Shown here: positions 26,775 through 38,382 of the stretch, piece by piece
Layout: each line of letters begins with the position of its first letter
How positions within the stretch are numbered: position 1 is the first letter of the stretch
Assembly: GCF_030161115.1 (NCBI RefSeq)
Contig: NZ_BSPQ01000010.1
Coordinates: 1-64,000, forward strand
Length of the DNA stretch: 64,000 nt
Reading direction: 5' to 3'
Origin: Psychromonas marina
GTDB taxonomy: Bacteria; Pseudomonadota; Gammaproteobacteria; Enterobacterales; Psychromonadaceae
The notes under the pieces: generated by a model
Told to the model about the DNA's origin: nothing
The model's database searches: none
Seen by the model: only the letters and a program-made list of their open reading frames with translations
Position numbers and translations under genes: made by a program

Positions 26775-29298
26775 AGTCGAATTAGTGCAACAAAATGAAC
26801 AATTAAAGCGTGATAATGCCAAGCTATTAAAAATTAATCGGGCCTTGATGCAACGGGTAGAAGAGGGGGGCAATCAATCTGCACCCTATGCCACCTTTGA
26901 GCACTCTGTACATTTAGCAGAGCAGGTCAGAGAAAAAACGGAAATACTTAATGAAACCTTAGCGCAACTAGAGCGAAGTAACCGCCAACTAAAAACATTT
27001 AAGCAACGTTTTACCGATGCGATAGAAAGTATCTCAGAAGCCTTTGTTTTATTAGATAGCAGCGGAGAGATTATTCTGCAGAACAGCAATTTTGAGGCTT
27101 TTCTACTTAGCTCAAAATTACCCTCAGAGACAGTGTTGAACCTGAAAACAGTGACAGAAAAAAGCACCAACAATAGGCAAACCATTAATGGCAGTGAGGT
27201 ACTAAAACCCGTTTATCAACTGCCTGATGGACGTTGGTTTCAGTTGAATGAGCGGCGCACGGTCGAGGGCGGACGCGTTTTACTCTATACCGATATCAGT
27301 GCATTAAAAGAAGCGGAAACAGTCCGCTATGAGCAGGCGATGGCACAAAAATCGCAGCAGTTACAAAACTTGATGGATAACTTGTCGCAGGGCGTGGTGT
27401 TATTCAACAGTCAAAATGAGATTGAAGTATGGAATAACCGTTTTGTGCAACTCAGCCAGTTGAGTGAGCAACAGTTGAGTTCAAAGCGCAATCTATCTGC
27501 GCTACAAAGATTAACGGAACTGGATCTGCGTACCCAGTTTCATTTAGGCAAAGAGTCCTATGTGCAAACCTTAAGTGATGAAACGGTACTGGAGGTGAGG
27601 GTTCATCAGTTACATGACGGTAAAATAATTAAAACCTACACCGATATTACAGAGCGTCATCGTTATGCTTTGTCGGTGCAGGAAAATGAACGTCGCTTGC
27701 GTTTAATTACCGATAACGTACCCGCAATGATCGCTTATATCAGTGCCGACCTTAAGTTTGAATTTACCAATCAAGTTTATATTGATTGGTATGGCAGCAC
27801 GACACGCGGGCTTGATATTTCAGCGCTCGATGAAAGCCTAAACTATAAACAGATTCAGCCCTATGTAAAACGCGCCTTAAAAGGAGAAAGTGTCATTTTT
27901 GAAAGTCGCGAGATAAACCGCGTTGGAGAGCTCAGTTATCTGCTTAAATCCTACGTGCCTAATCTTGATACTAACGGAAATGCACTGGGTTTTTTTGTGT
28001 TAATACGAGATATTACCGAACGTAGAATAAATGCGTTAGCACTTCAAAAAGCCCACGATCAGCTAGAGGTTAGAGTGATAGAGCGTACCTCTCAGTTGCA
28101 AAGTTTAAATCAAAAGCTAGTTGCTGAAGTGGAAGAGCGGCGTCAAGCGCAAAGTGATTTACACATTGCGATTCGAGAAGCAAAGCAGGCTAATTTATCG
28201 AAAACAAAATTTCTCGCTGCTGTCAGTCACGATCTGTTGCAACCCCTTAATGCTGCACAGCTTTTTACGAGTTCGATTGTTGAGCATCCACTAACATCAG
28301 ACGTTAATCGTTTAGTTAGCTCGGTAAATAGTTCATTGAATGATTTAGAAAACCTGATCTGTACTCTCGTTGATATCTCCAAATTAGATGCCGGGGTGGT
28401 GCGGGCGGATAAAGGCTGCTTTAAGCTTTCTGAACTACTAGACAACTTAGCTAATGAATACCATCAACAGAGTGAGTTTTATGCGGTGCAGTTACGTTAT
28501 GTACGCTGTGATTGCTTAGTCTATAGCGATAGTGTTTTATTAGCGCGCATATTGCGTAACTTATTATCTAACGCTTTTCGGTATACAGATAAAGGCAAAG
28601 TACTACTCGGTTGTCGACGCCGAGGGAATAATATTTGCATCGAGGTGTGGGACAATGGTGCGGGTATTGAACAGAATCAACAGGCGGAAATATTCAAAGA
28701 GTTTAAGCGCCTAAAATCATCACCAAGTGCATTTAGTAATGGTCTTGGTTTGGGGCTTGCCATTGTTGAAAAATTATCTAAGGTATTAGATCATCCGATT
28801 AAAGTTTCCTCCACCCTTGGCAAAGGCTCGTTGTTTTCTGTGCAGCTGCCCTTAGCAAGTAACGATGATTTACCCGACATAACGACGTTGCCACAACCTA
28901 CATTAATCAATACCGAACTCGCTGCACGGACTATCTGGTTGGTTGATAATGATATTAATATTTGCCTAGCAATGAGAACACTGCTTGAAAAATGGGGTTG
29001 TATTATTGTCACCGCTGTTAGCCTGTCAGATTTACAACAACAGGTGGATTTGAGTCATGATCATGCCGATATGTTAATCGTTGATTACCACCTTGATGAT
29101 GGCATCAATGGTTTGCAGGTTGCTGAGCAGATCAATCTGTTACGCAGGTCCATATTGCCCGTATTGATGATCACCGCCAATTACAATAAGTCCTTAAAAA
29201 ACAAAATTAAAGAGCATGGTTTATTGTTATTAAATAAACCCGTTAAAGCGCTGAAGCTGAAAATATCATTACTACATCTGCTGAATGGGAAAGATTAA
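26767..29298 (+). CDS. Hybrid sensor histidine kinase, PAS-HisKA-HATPase-REC (NahK/ErcS'-like)
   Basis: This 843-residue soluble kinase starts with a coiled coil (1-80), then PAS-like segments around 83-180, 200-300 and 310-430. A second coiled coil follows, then the H-box FLAAVSHDLLQPLNAAQLF (His488), the ATPase N-box ILRNLLSNAFRYT, G-boxes VWDNGAGIE and NGLGLGLAIVEKL, and a C-terminal receiver with acceptor Asp773 in LIVDYHLDD. The HDLLQPLNAA H-box is characteristic of the NahK/ErcS' group. The start at 26767 is set by AGGAG at 26756-26760 and overlaps the FIST gene's stop (ATGAGTGA), so the two are translationally coupled; longer starts fall inside the FIST gene. It probably signals to the response regulator at 29313 (inference). 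Confidence 0.92.
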   Translation: MSEVELVQQNEQLKRDNAKLLKINRALMQRVEEGGNQSAPYATFEHSVHLAEQVREKTEILNETLAQLERSNRQLKTFKQRFTDAIESISEAFVLLDSSGEIILQNSNFEAFLLSSKLPSETVLNLKTVTEKSTNNRQTINGSEVLKPVYQLPDGRWFQLNERRTVEGGRVLLYTDISALKEAETVRYEQAMAQKSQQLQNLMDNLSQGVVLFNSQNEIEVWNNRFVQLSQLSEQQLSSKRNLSALQRLTELDLRTQFHLGKESYVQTLSDETVLEVRVHQLHDGKIIKTYTDITERHRYALSVQENERRLRLITDNVPAMIAYISADLKFEFTNQVYIDWYGSTTRGLDISALDESLNYKQIQPYVKRALKGESVIFESREINRVGELSYLLKSYVPNLDTNGNALGFFVLIRDITERRINALALQKAHDQLEVRVIERTSQLQSLNQKLVAEVEERRQAQSDLHIAIREAKQANLSKTKFLAAVSHDLLQPLNAAQLFTSSIVEHPLTSDVNRLVSSVNSSLNDLENLICTLVDISKLDAGVVRADKGCFKLSELLDNLANEYHQQSEFYAVQLRYVRCDCLVYSDSVLLARILRNLLSNAFRYTDKGKVLLGCRRRGNNICIEVWDNGAGIEQNQQAEIFKEFKRLKSSPSAFSNGLGLGLAIVEKLSKVLDHPIKVSSTLGKGSLFSVQLPLASNDDLPDITTLPQPTLINTELAARTIWLVDNDINICLAMRTLLEKWGCIIVTAVSLSDLQQQVDLSHDHADMLIVDYHLDDGINGLQVAEQINLLRRSILPVLMITANYNKSLKNKIKEHGLLLLNKPVKALKLKISLLHLLNGKD

Positions 29299-29312
29299 CG
29301 ACGAGATGATGG

Positions 29313-29969
29313 TTAGCGCTTAAGATATTGGTTAAAATCTATATCTGCACAACCGAGTACCACTTTAACGCGATTAGATGCGCCCAATTTTTTGAGAATA
29401 GAGGAGACATGACTTTTAACCGTCGCCTCTGAAATGTTTAAAGCAAATGCGATCTGTTTATTTGCTTCTCCCTGAACAAGATTATTTAGCACCATTAACT
29501 CTCGGCGCGTTAATGCGCTTATTTTCTCTGGTAACACCACAAACTCACTGGTAGATTTTTGCCCCTCAGGCAAGCGCATAATATCTGCAGGCAGGTAAAT
29601 ATTACCCGCAAAGATACTTTCAAGTGCTTCCACAATGCTTGCCTTCGGTGAGGATTTAGCGATAAATCCGACCGCCCCGTAGGAGAGTGTTTGTAATATG
29701 GTGCGTTTATCTCGCTCTGCAGAAATAATGGCCACTGGAATGGTTGGGTATTGATTACGCAATGCTAATAACCCTTTCAACCCTGACATGCCGGGCATAT
29801 TGAGGTCCAATAGAATCAGATCCAGCTCCTCATTGTCTGCCACAAAGGCAAGCATCGATTCGATATCTTCAGTTTGCGCGATGCTTGAACCATTAAAGTG
29901 AGTGGTAATAATATTAGCGATCGCATCTCTGAACAAAGGGTGGTCATCTGCAACTAAAAGATTATACAT
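29313..29969 (-). CDS. LuxR/NarL-family response regulator (ErdR/AgmR-like)
   Basis: This 218-residue two-domain regulator has an N-terminal receiver with acidic pocket DDH (9-10), phosphoacceptor Asp55 in LILLDLNMPGMSG, and a conserved Lys in GFIAKSS. A linker follows, then a C-terminal LuxR helix-turn-helix (LTRRELMVLNNLVQGEANKQIAFALNIS, then SEATVKSHVSSILKKLG). It converges on the hybrid kinase gene with only 14 bp between the stops, which makes it the likely partner. In Pseudomonas, ErdR/AgmR regulators of this type control ethanol and acetaldehyde oxidation genes, which fits the nearby aldB. GAGGG lies about eight bases before the ATG. Confidence 0.9.
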   Translation of the reverse strand: MYNLLVADDHPLFRDAIANIITTHFNGSSIAQTEDIESMLAFVADNEELDLILLDLNMPGMSGLKGLLALRNQYPTIPVAIISAERDKRTILQTLSYGAVGFIAKSSPKASIVEALESIFAGNIYLPADIMRLPEGQKSTSEFVVLPEKISALTRRELMVLNNLVQGEANKQIAFALNISEATVKSHVSSILKKLGASNRVKVVLGCADIDFNQYLKR

Positions 29970-30141
29970 AAGCGGCCCTCAGTGTAATGGAAACAATCGC
30001 TTGCTCAGCGTTTATTAAAGTGAATAAATAGATGCGACTAGATTACTGTAAAAACTGCGTCACCATTTTAAAATTATTAGAGAAGTTAGACGTAAAAAAC
30101 AAAAGTTGTTTAATTTGATAGCTATCTTTTGAAGTTCACCC

Positions 30142-30176
30142 GATTGAAAGTGCATTTTTTTACTTTCAATCCTTTT
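30142..30176 (+). terminator. Terminator-like hairpin upstream of lacZ
   Basis: GATTGAAAGT / ACTTTCAATC (10 bp, 10-nt loop) is followed by CTTTTT on the plus strand. It lies in the 358-bp gap between the divergent response-regulator and lacZ genes, upstream of the lacZ operator, so it would stop a plus-strand transcript that begins before the lacZ promoter. No gene is evident between 29970 and 30141. Confidence 0.5.
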
Positions 30177-30235
30177 TAAATGAAAGAAGCATAACCTAGC
30201 TCTAATTATTCGATTTTTATTAAAATAGATACCAG

Positions 30236-30249
30236 TGTAATCGTTTACA
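30236..30249 (+). promoter_or_regulatory. GalR-type operator upstream of lacZ
   Basis: TGTAATCGTTTACA, with a preceding G, fits the enterobacterial GalR consensus GTGTAAnCGnTTACAC except at the last base. It lies 79 bp before the lacZ ATG, a position suited to repression of a promoter in this interval. Confidence 0.75.
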
Positions 30250-30306
30250 TGATGTTTGGGCGGTGTACACTTTGTCACTAAGGTTAAAGCTCTACTCACT
30301 AAATAG

Positions 30307-33423
<3,117 letters not shown>

Positions 33424-33433
33424 TAGATAATAT

Positions 33434-33468
33434 AAAAAGCCAAGCTTATTGATAAGCTTGGCTTTTTT
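33434..33468. terminator. Strong terminator between lacZ and galR (bidirectional)
   Basis: AAAAAGCCAAGCTTAT / ATAAGCTTGGCTTTTT is a perfect 16-bp inverted repeat with a T-run on the plus strand and an A-run before it, so it can end both lacZ and the convergent galR. Confidence 0.9.
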
Positions 33469-33518
33469 AGCTTGTGCTGCGATTCGTTAAGCGCTCATTT
33501 GATTGCAATAGAGTTAAG

Positions 33519-34523
33519 TTAGTTATTTGCTTTACAAGCGGAGTCTCTCAGTACAATGGTGGGTGAGAAATTTAACTGTTGTGTCTCAACGGTTTCATTA
33601 TTAGCCCGTTTTAAAGCCAAGATAGCTGCCTTTTCTGCCATCAACTCTATCGGGTAATTGACCGTTGTTAGGCGTGGATAAAGATAACGTGCAATTAAAC
33701 CATTATCAAAACCTACGATTGAAAGTTGTTTAGGTACTTGGATCCCTTTCTCCTGCGCAACCGAAAGTGCACCTGCTGCCATGTAATCGTTGTAAGCGAG
33801 AACTGCAGTGATATTGATATCCTTTTCTAATAGGTTGTTCATCGCTTCTATACCGCCTTCAGCATCTGGTGTTGCTGCTGCAATATAATCTTCAGAAAGG
33901 ATGATGTCATGATCTTTAAGCGCGGCTAAGTATCCAGATTTACGTGCATCGGCATCTTCAATAAGATGATTTGATGCAATACAGGCGATATTTTTATGGC
34001 CGTTTTTAATCAGATGTTCCGTCGCAATATAAGCCCCCTGATAGTTATCAAGGGAAATACATCGATCCGCTATCTGCTCAATAAAGCGATTGATCAACAC
34101 CATGCCTTTGACCTCTTTAGCGTAGTGAATCAGCTCCTCATCGGTTAACGCTTTCGCGTGTACAATCAATGCATCACAACGATTTTTAATTAATAACTCT
34201 ATCGCATCTCGTTCCTGTTCTGCCTGATGATAACCGTTGCCGATAAGGGTATGTTTACCATGTTGATAAGCTATCTTGTCAACGGTTTTGATCAACAAAC
34301 CAAAAAATGGATCGGAAACATCACTGACCACCACACCGATAATATTGCTCTTTTGACTTACTAAAGCTCTCGCCGCTTCATTTGGGCGATAACCTAGCTT
34401 TTTCATTGCGTTAGTAACAGATTCAACCGCTGATTTACTCGCTTTAGGGGATTTATTTACAACGCGGGACACCGTTGCAATAGACACTCCTGCTTCTTTT
34501 GCAACGTCTTTAATTGTGGACAT
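33519..34523 (-). CDS. galR: Galactose-type repressor GalR (LacI family)
   Basis: This 334-residue repressor starts MSTIKDVAKEAGVSIATVSRVVNKSPKAS and closely follows E. coli GalR in order and wording: SDVSDPFFG, HTLIGNGYHQAEQERDAIE, CDALIVHAK, MVLINR, RPRLTT-like YPRLTTVNYPI. The sensor domain binds galactose-type inducers in the family. The start at 34523 has AAGGTAAAT upstream and matches GalR; a longer frame adds 18 unlikely residues. It is divergent from galM with a GalR-type operator between them. Matching sites occur at lacZ and upstream of dhaK, so a small GalR regulon is proposed. Confidence 0.93.
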   Translation of the reverse strand: MSTIKDVAKEAGVSIATVSRVVNKSPKASKSAVESVTNAMKKLGYRPNEAARALVSQKSNIIGVVVSDVSDPFFGLLIKTVDKIAYQHGKHTLIGNGYHQAEQERDAIELLIKNRCDALIVHAKALTDEELIHYAKEVKGMVLINRFIEQIADRCISLDNYQGAYIATEHLIKNGHKNIACIASNHLIEDADARKSGYLAALKDHDIILSEDYIAAATPDAEGGIEAMNNLLEKDINITAVLAYNDYMAAGALSVAQEKGIQVPKQLSIVGFDNGLIARYLYPRLTTVNYPIELMAEKAAILALKRANNETVETQQLNFSPTIVLRDSACKANN

Positions 34524-34781
34524 ATTTACCTTATTAAAATGAATGCTAGGTAATAAACAAAGTTGTACAAGGATCACTGCTTGTACCTATGCTCAGAATA
34601 TTATCTCTTTTTAGAATGCTGTCAACTTAGCGATAGTGGCTTTAGGATCTTATCAAGAGATTGATTGTGCTGGGTAACGCCTGATTATTGATGGTACCTC
34701 TTTTTATCTCTGAGTAATTTATGCAATCTTCCTTTTTATGCGCTATTTAACACTGTTGATATGTTTTACAAAAACATCCAC

Positions 34782-34795
34782 TGTAAACGTATACA
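34782..34795. promoter_or_regulatory. GalR-type operator between galR and galM
   Basis: TGTAAACGTATACA is a near-palindrome differing from the GalR consensus TGTAAnCGnTTACA at one position. It lies 258 bp before the galR ATG and 377 bp before galM in a 649-bp intergenic region, so autoregulation and control of galM are both possible. Confidence 0.65.
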
Positions 34796-34903
34796 TTTTA
34801 TTTTGTTGAAGCTATTGTTTGCCGAGCATTGACTATTAAGTGACAAATTATCAATTTAAAAAATAATAGATCAGTGATGAAAGTATTAATTTTTGGAGGA
34901 TAT

Positions 34904-35010
34904 AGCCCCATTTAACAACGAGCTAGCTATGTTACCTTGGTACACGATTTCACTTTAATAGCGAATTAATTATCACAAGCTATTGATTTTAAAGTGGTAG
35001 CGGTGGGGCT
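34904..35010 (+). other. Possible structured RNA element in the galM upstream region
   Basis: AGCCCCA (34904-34910) can pair with TGGGGCT (35004-35010). Inside this, CACTTTA / TAAAGTG (34951-34957 with 34990-34996) stacks on ATAGC / GCTAT (34958-34962 with 34979-34983), with a 6-nt bulge. The whole sits 163 bp before galM. The AGCCCCA stem is followed by GTGTTTTA. It could be a leader structure, a weak terminator or chance pairing; no known riboswitch class is recognised. Confidence 0.35.
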
Positions 35011-35172
35011 GTGTTTTATGCTTCTATCTTTGATTATTTTGGCTATTTTCTTGTTGTCATTGTGTATCTGAAAATGAATGCTAAAAGTTGAGCAACTTAA
35101 AAGAGAGTACTTATCTTTGTCGGTACTTTTATTGCTTAGTTATTATTACTCTACAACAATGATGGAAAAAAG

Positions 35173-36228
35173 ATGACGATTGAACAGGATATGACCTTGC
35201 AGCCTTTTTCTGATGGCTTGCCAGCAAACATTTTTACATTAACAAATCAGCATGGTTCCAGCATCGCTATTATGGATATTGGCGCGACCTGGTTAAGTTG
35301 TAAAATTCAGATGCAAGATGGATTGCGTGAAGTGTTGTTGGGTATTGATTCGATGCAAAAACACCTTGCGCAGCAAGCTTATTTTGGTGCAACTGTTGGC
35401 CGTTATGCCAATCGTATTAAAGGCGGGAAATTTACAAACGCAGGGCAATGCTTCCACACTGCGAGAAATGAAGGTGAAAATACCCTGCATGGTGGTATTG
35501 AGGGCTTTGATAAACGCCGTTGGCAAGTGATTCATCAAGACAATAATAAAATCACTTTTTCGTTGTTTTCTAAGGATGGTGATCAGGGATTTCCGGGTAA
35601 TCTCTCTGTGAATGTAAGTTATCATTTTAGCGAGCAAAATGAAGTGACGATTGACTACAGCGCAGTGGTAGATAAGTGTTGTCCGGTAAATCTGACTAAT
35701 CATGCTTATTTCAACTTAATGGGCGATCAGTCAGGACTTGATTGTTTGTCTCACTCTTTGCAAATTCATGCTGATCGTTATCTGCCTACGAATCATAATG
35801 GCATTCCACTTGGTGAGCTGCAATTCGTGACAAATAGCAGTTTTGATTTTCTGCAGAAAAAAGCCATCCAACAAGATTTTTTAACCGATGTGCAGCAGAA
35901 GAATCAACTCGGTTATGATCACGCTTTTATATTGAAAGAGGGTTATCAAGACGCTAAAAAAGTGGCAGTAACACTTACCGCGCCAGATGCTTCGTTACAA
36001 CTGCAAGTGAAAACCAATAAACCTGCGATGCAACTGTATACGGGGAATTTTTTACTTGGCACACCCGGCCGTGCTACAAGAGTTTATGAAAACAATGCAG
36101 GTATCGCCTTAGAAACACAATACTTACCAGATGCACCCAATAACCCACAATGGCCGCAACCGACATCCTTTTTACAAGCCGATAAAAAATACCAGTCAAC
36201 CACCTGTTATTGCTTTAGGGTTTTATAG
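35173..36228 (+). CDS. galM: Aldose 1-epimerase (galactose mutarotase)
   Basis: This 351-residue enzyme interconverts alpha- and beta-galactose, preparing galactose released by LacZ and the alpha-galactosidases for galactokinase. The family's active-site residues are visible: His106 in NTLHGG, His177 in NHAYFNL (general acid) and Glu314 in ALETQYLPDAPN (general base). Length matches E. coli GalM (346 aa). GGAAAAA lies seven bases before the ATG. No galK, galT or galE is present in the window, so the rest of the Leloir pathway must be elsewhere. Confidence 0.95.
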   Translation: MTIEQDMTLQPFSDGLPANIFTLTNQHGSSIAIMDIGATWLSCKIQMQDGLREVLLGIDSMQKHLAQQAYFGATVGRYANRIKGGKFTNAGQCFHTARNEGENTLHGGIEGFDKRRWQVIHQDNNKITFSLFSKDGDQGFPGNLSVNVSYHFSEQNEVTIDYSAVVDKCCPVNLTNHAYFNLMGDQSGLDCLSHSLQIHADRYLPTNHNGIPLGELQFVTNSSFDFLQKKAIQQDFLTDVQQKNQLGYDHAFILKEGYQDAKKVAVTLTAPDASLQLQVKTNKPAMQLYTGNFLLGTPGRATRVYENNAGIALETQYLPDAPNNPQWPQPTSFLQADKKYQSTTCYCFRVL

Positions 36229-36786
36229 TGCTGCGGCCTGGTTTTATTACTGATTGATAGCGGATAGTTTTTAGTTGTTCGCTTTTAACTGATAAATTTT
36301 TTTATAGAACGCTATTTTCCAGAGTCTCTCACTATTTCTTATTAATCCTTCCTTCAACACCTCCCTACATGCATTTAATGGAAAGCATATTTAATTAATA
36401 CCTGTGCTTGTTCTTGTTTTTATGAATTTTTTGTAAATGTAAAAAGTAAATTAATCCTTCTTGTATCAATTAGTAACAAAATAAAAATGCATTTTAAATG
36501 ACATTACATTCATTATCTGCTCAATGTCAGTCTTGCAAGTGTTAAATATTTGTTATTAACTGATGTGCGTTAATCACCAAAGCGTACTAAATTTAACCTT
36601 TGAGAGTGTTAATTTTATGTTAAATGCTGATTCTTTGTGTGGTGTTGGCTCGATCACCATTAAGGTTTAACGATAGGACGGATAGTCTGTTGAACGACCT
36701 TAGCGACAAAAATTGCTGGGTAAAGTAACTGAAGCATAACAGGCTGCATTAATAAAAATGGATCAGATCTAGGGAAGACAACAGAT
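36229..36786. other. Intergenic region between galM and the TolC-family gene
   Basis: About 560 bp of AT-rich DNA. I see no convincing gene, strong hairpin or known operator. It presumably holds the promoter of the TolC-family gene. Confidence 0.5.
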
Positions 36787-38160
36787 ATGCGTTTAGATTC
36801 AGTAAAAGCAACGATCAACAAAAAAATGACCAGACCTGCTGCATTGTTAATTATCAGTGGATTGTTAACTGTCTCGTCACCACTTTCATATGCGCAAAAT
36901 CTGATTGAGGTTATGAGGATAGGCGCTAAACAGGATGCTAAATATCTTTCGGCTACCCATAAGTATCTCGCAGATCAAGAGATTATTGGTCAAAGTCGTG
37001 CTGACTTACTACCTACCTTAGACTTTCAATATGAATATAAGCTCACGGATCAGTCGATCAATGAATCTGATAATGATGTTTTTGCATCGGGCTCTGATCG
37101 CTACGACACCACGACCTACGGATTAAGTTTGACCCAGTCGGTTTTTGATTACACCCGTTGGCAGCGTTATTCACAGTCTAAAATTAGTGCTAATCGTGCA
37201 GAAATAGAGTTCAATCTCGCTAAGCAGGAGCTGTTATTGAGGTTGTCGGAAGCTTATTTTTTGGTGCTTGAACGGGGCGACCAATTAGAGACCGTACACT
37301 CAGAAAAAAAAGCGATGAGTAGGCATTTAGATGTATCTGAGAAAAAAAGTAAAAGTGGTGTGGGGCGAAAAGAGGATGTGGAAGAAGCGAGAGCTAAATA
37401 CCTTAATGCATTAAGTAAAGAAGTAGAGCTTAAAAGTCGTTTAATGGATAGCCGTTATGCACTACGTGAATCATTGGGCAGCATGCCGGGGGAGTTGGCA
37501 AGACTTCGTCCTGAAATAGACCTTCAATTACCCGTCCCTACCGACCCTGAAATATGGGTGAGCAAATCTGCCAAGAATAACCTTGAATTACAAGCAATTA
37601 AATTATCCCTTGAAGAAGCACAGCGTGAAGTAAAAGCACTGCGTGGTGGGCACTATCCTACTTTAGATTTAGTGGCTTCAGCTGAAAACACGAATACCGA
37701 TGGTTCGGTATTTGGTGGTGGTAGTGATATTGATGAAATCAATGTGATGCTGCAATTGAAAATCCCTCTTTACTCTGGCGGTAAAACCTCTTCAAAATTA
37801 CGTCAAGGTGCAGAAAAACGTAATAGCGTGATGCAGGACCGTAATGATAAGCAGCGTATTGTTGAGCGTTCTGCGCATGATGCTTACCACCGAATTGGTG
37901 AAGCGATCGAACAAATTAATGCATTAACTCAATCGGTAAAAGCGCAGGAGAGTCTTTTAAAATCGAGAGATTCAGGTTACAGAGTGGGCCAGAATAGTTT
38001 GGTACAAGTATTAGATGTAGAACAAGATTTGTCCCACGCAAGGCAAGCGTTAACCAAAGCTCGCTACAACTATGTATTAAATGTATTGCGTCTTAAGTTT
38101 GCGGCAGGTGATCTGCAGGAAGCTGATATTTCCACTATCAATGGTTGGCTTGAAGGGTAA
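36787..38160 (+). CDS. TolC-family outer membrane efflux/secretion channel
   Basis: This 457-residue protein has a signal peptide (basic N-terminus, hydrophobic 17-31, SYA cleavage after about residue 36). It then has two outer-membrane-efflux-protein repeats of long alpha-helices around short beta-barrel strands (YGLSLTQSVFDYTRWQRY; INVMLQLKIPLYSGG). The near-end VGQNSLVQVLDVEQDL is typical of TolC-like channels. Such trimers carry type I secretion substrates or drugs across the outer membrane. The giant RTX-like gene starts 222 bp downstream, which makes a type I secretion role attractive, but a terminator separates the two. The inner-membrane ABC exporter and fusion protein are not in view. 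Confidence 0.92.
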   Translation: MRLDSVKATINKKMTRPAALLIISGLLTVSSPLSYAQNLIEVMRIGAKQDAKYLSATHKYLADQEIIGQSRADLLPTLDFQYEYKLTDQSINESDNDVFASGSDRYDTTTYGLSLTQSVFDYTRWQRYSQSKISANRAEIEFNLAKQELLLRLSEAYFLVLERGDQLETVHSEKKAMSRHLDVSEKKSKSGVGRKEDVEEARAKYLNALSKEVELKSRLMDSRYALRESLGSMPGELARLRPEIDLQLPVPTDPEIWVSKSAKNNLELQAIKLSLEEAQREVKALRGGHYPTLDLVASAENTNTDGSVFGGGSDIDEINVMLQLKIPLYSGGKTSSKLRQGAEKRNSVMQDRNDKQRIVERSAHDAYHRIGEAIEQINALTQSVKAQESLLKSRDSGYRVGQNSLVQVLDVEQDLSHARQALTKARYNYVLNVLRLKFAAGDLQEADISTINGWLEG

Positions 38161-38194
38161 TTAAGATATCTGATCAAGCAGTTATAAATAAAAT

Positions 38195-38234
38195 AAACTA
38201 ATAGCAGGGAAAATAATGCCGCTATTAGTTTTTT
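38195..38234 (+). terminator. Rho-independent terminator between the TolC-family gene and the giant gene
   Basis: A perfect 11-bp stem, AAACTAATAGC / GCTATTAGTTT, with a 15-nt loop is followed by a six-T run. It implies that the giant gene has its own promoter in 38235-38382, where a GATAGT / ACTATC inverted repeat (38269-38286) is a possible regulatory site. Confidence 0.85.
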
Positions 38235-38382
38235 CGTATTAAGTAAGCAGTGTGATCCTGAAAATATGGATAGTGATAGAACTATCGTCTTAGCGTTATT
38301 TTTTAATTGTCATCTCTATCGCTGTTAGGTTGTTTATTTTTCAAGATTCTCTTCGTTAACAAAGTAATATTTGGAAGAAATT

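Noticed and set aside
30264-30279. Possible CRP site TGTAC-N6-TCACT before lacZ
   Set aside because: Several mismatches to TGTGA-N6-TCACA; catabolite control of lacZ is likely in general but this match is weak.
30060-30299. 79-codon minus-strand open frame before lacZ
   Set aside because: It covers the hairpin and GalR operator, is AT-biased and has no plausible ribosome site.
35293-35703. 136-codon minus-strand open frame within galM
   Set aside because: Antisense to a clear galM gene with intact active-site residues; no family resemblance.
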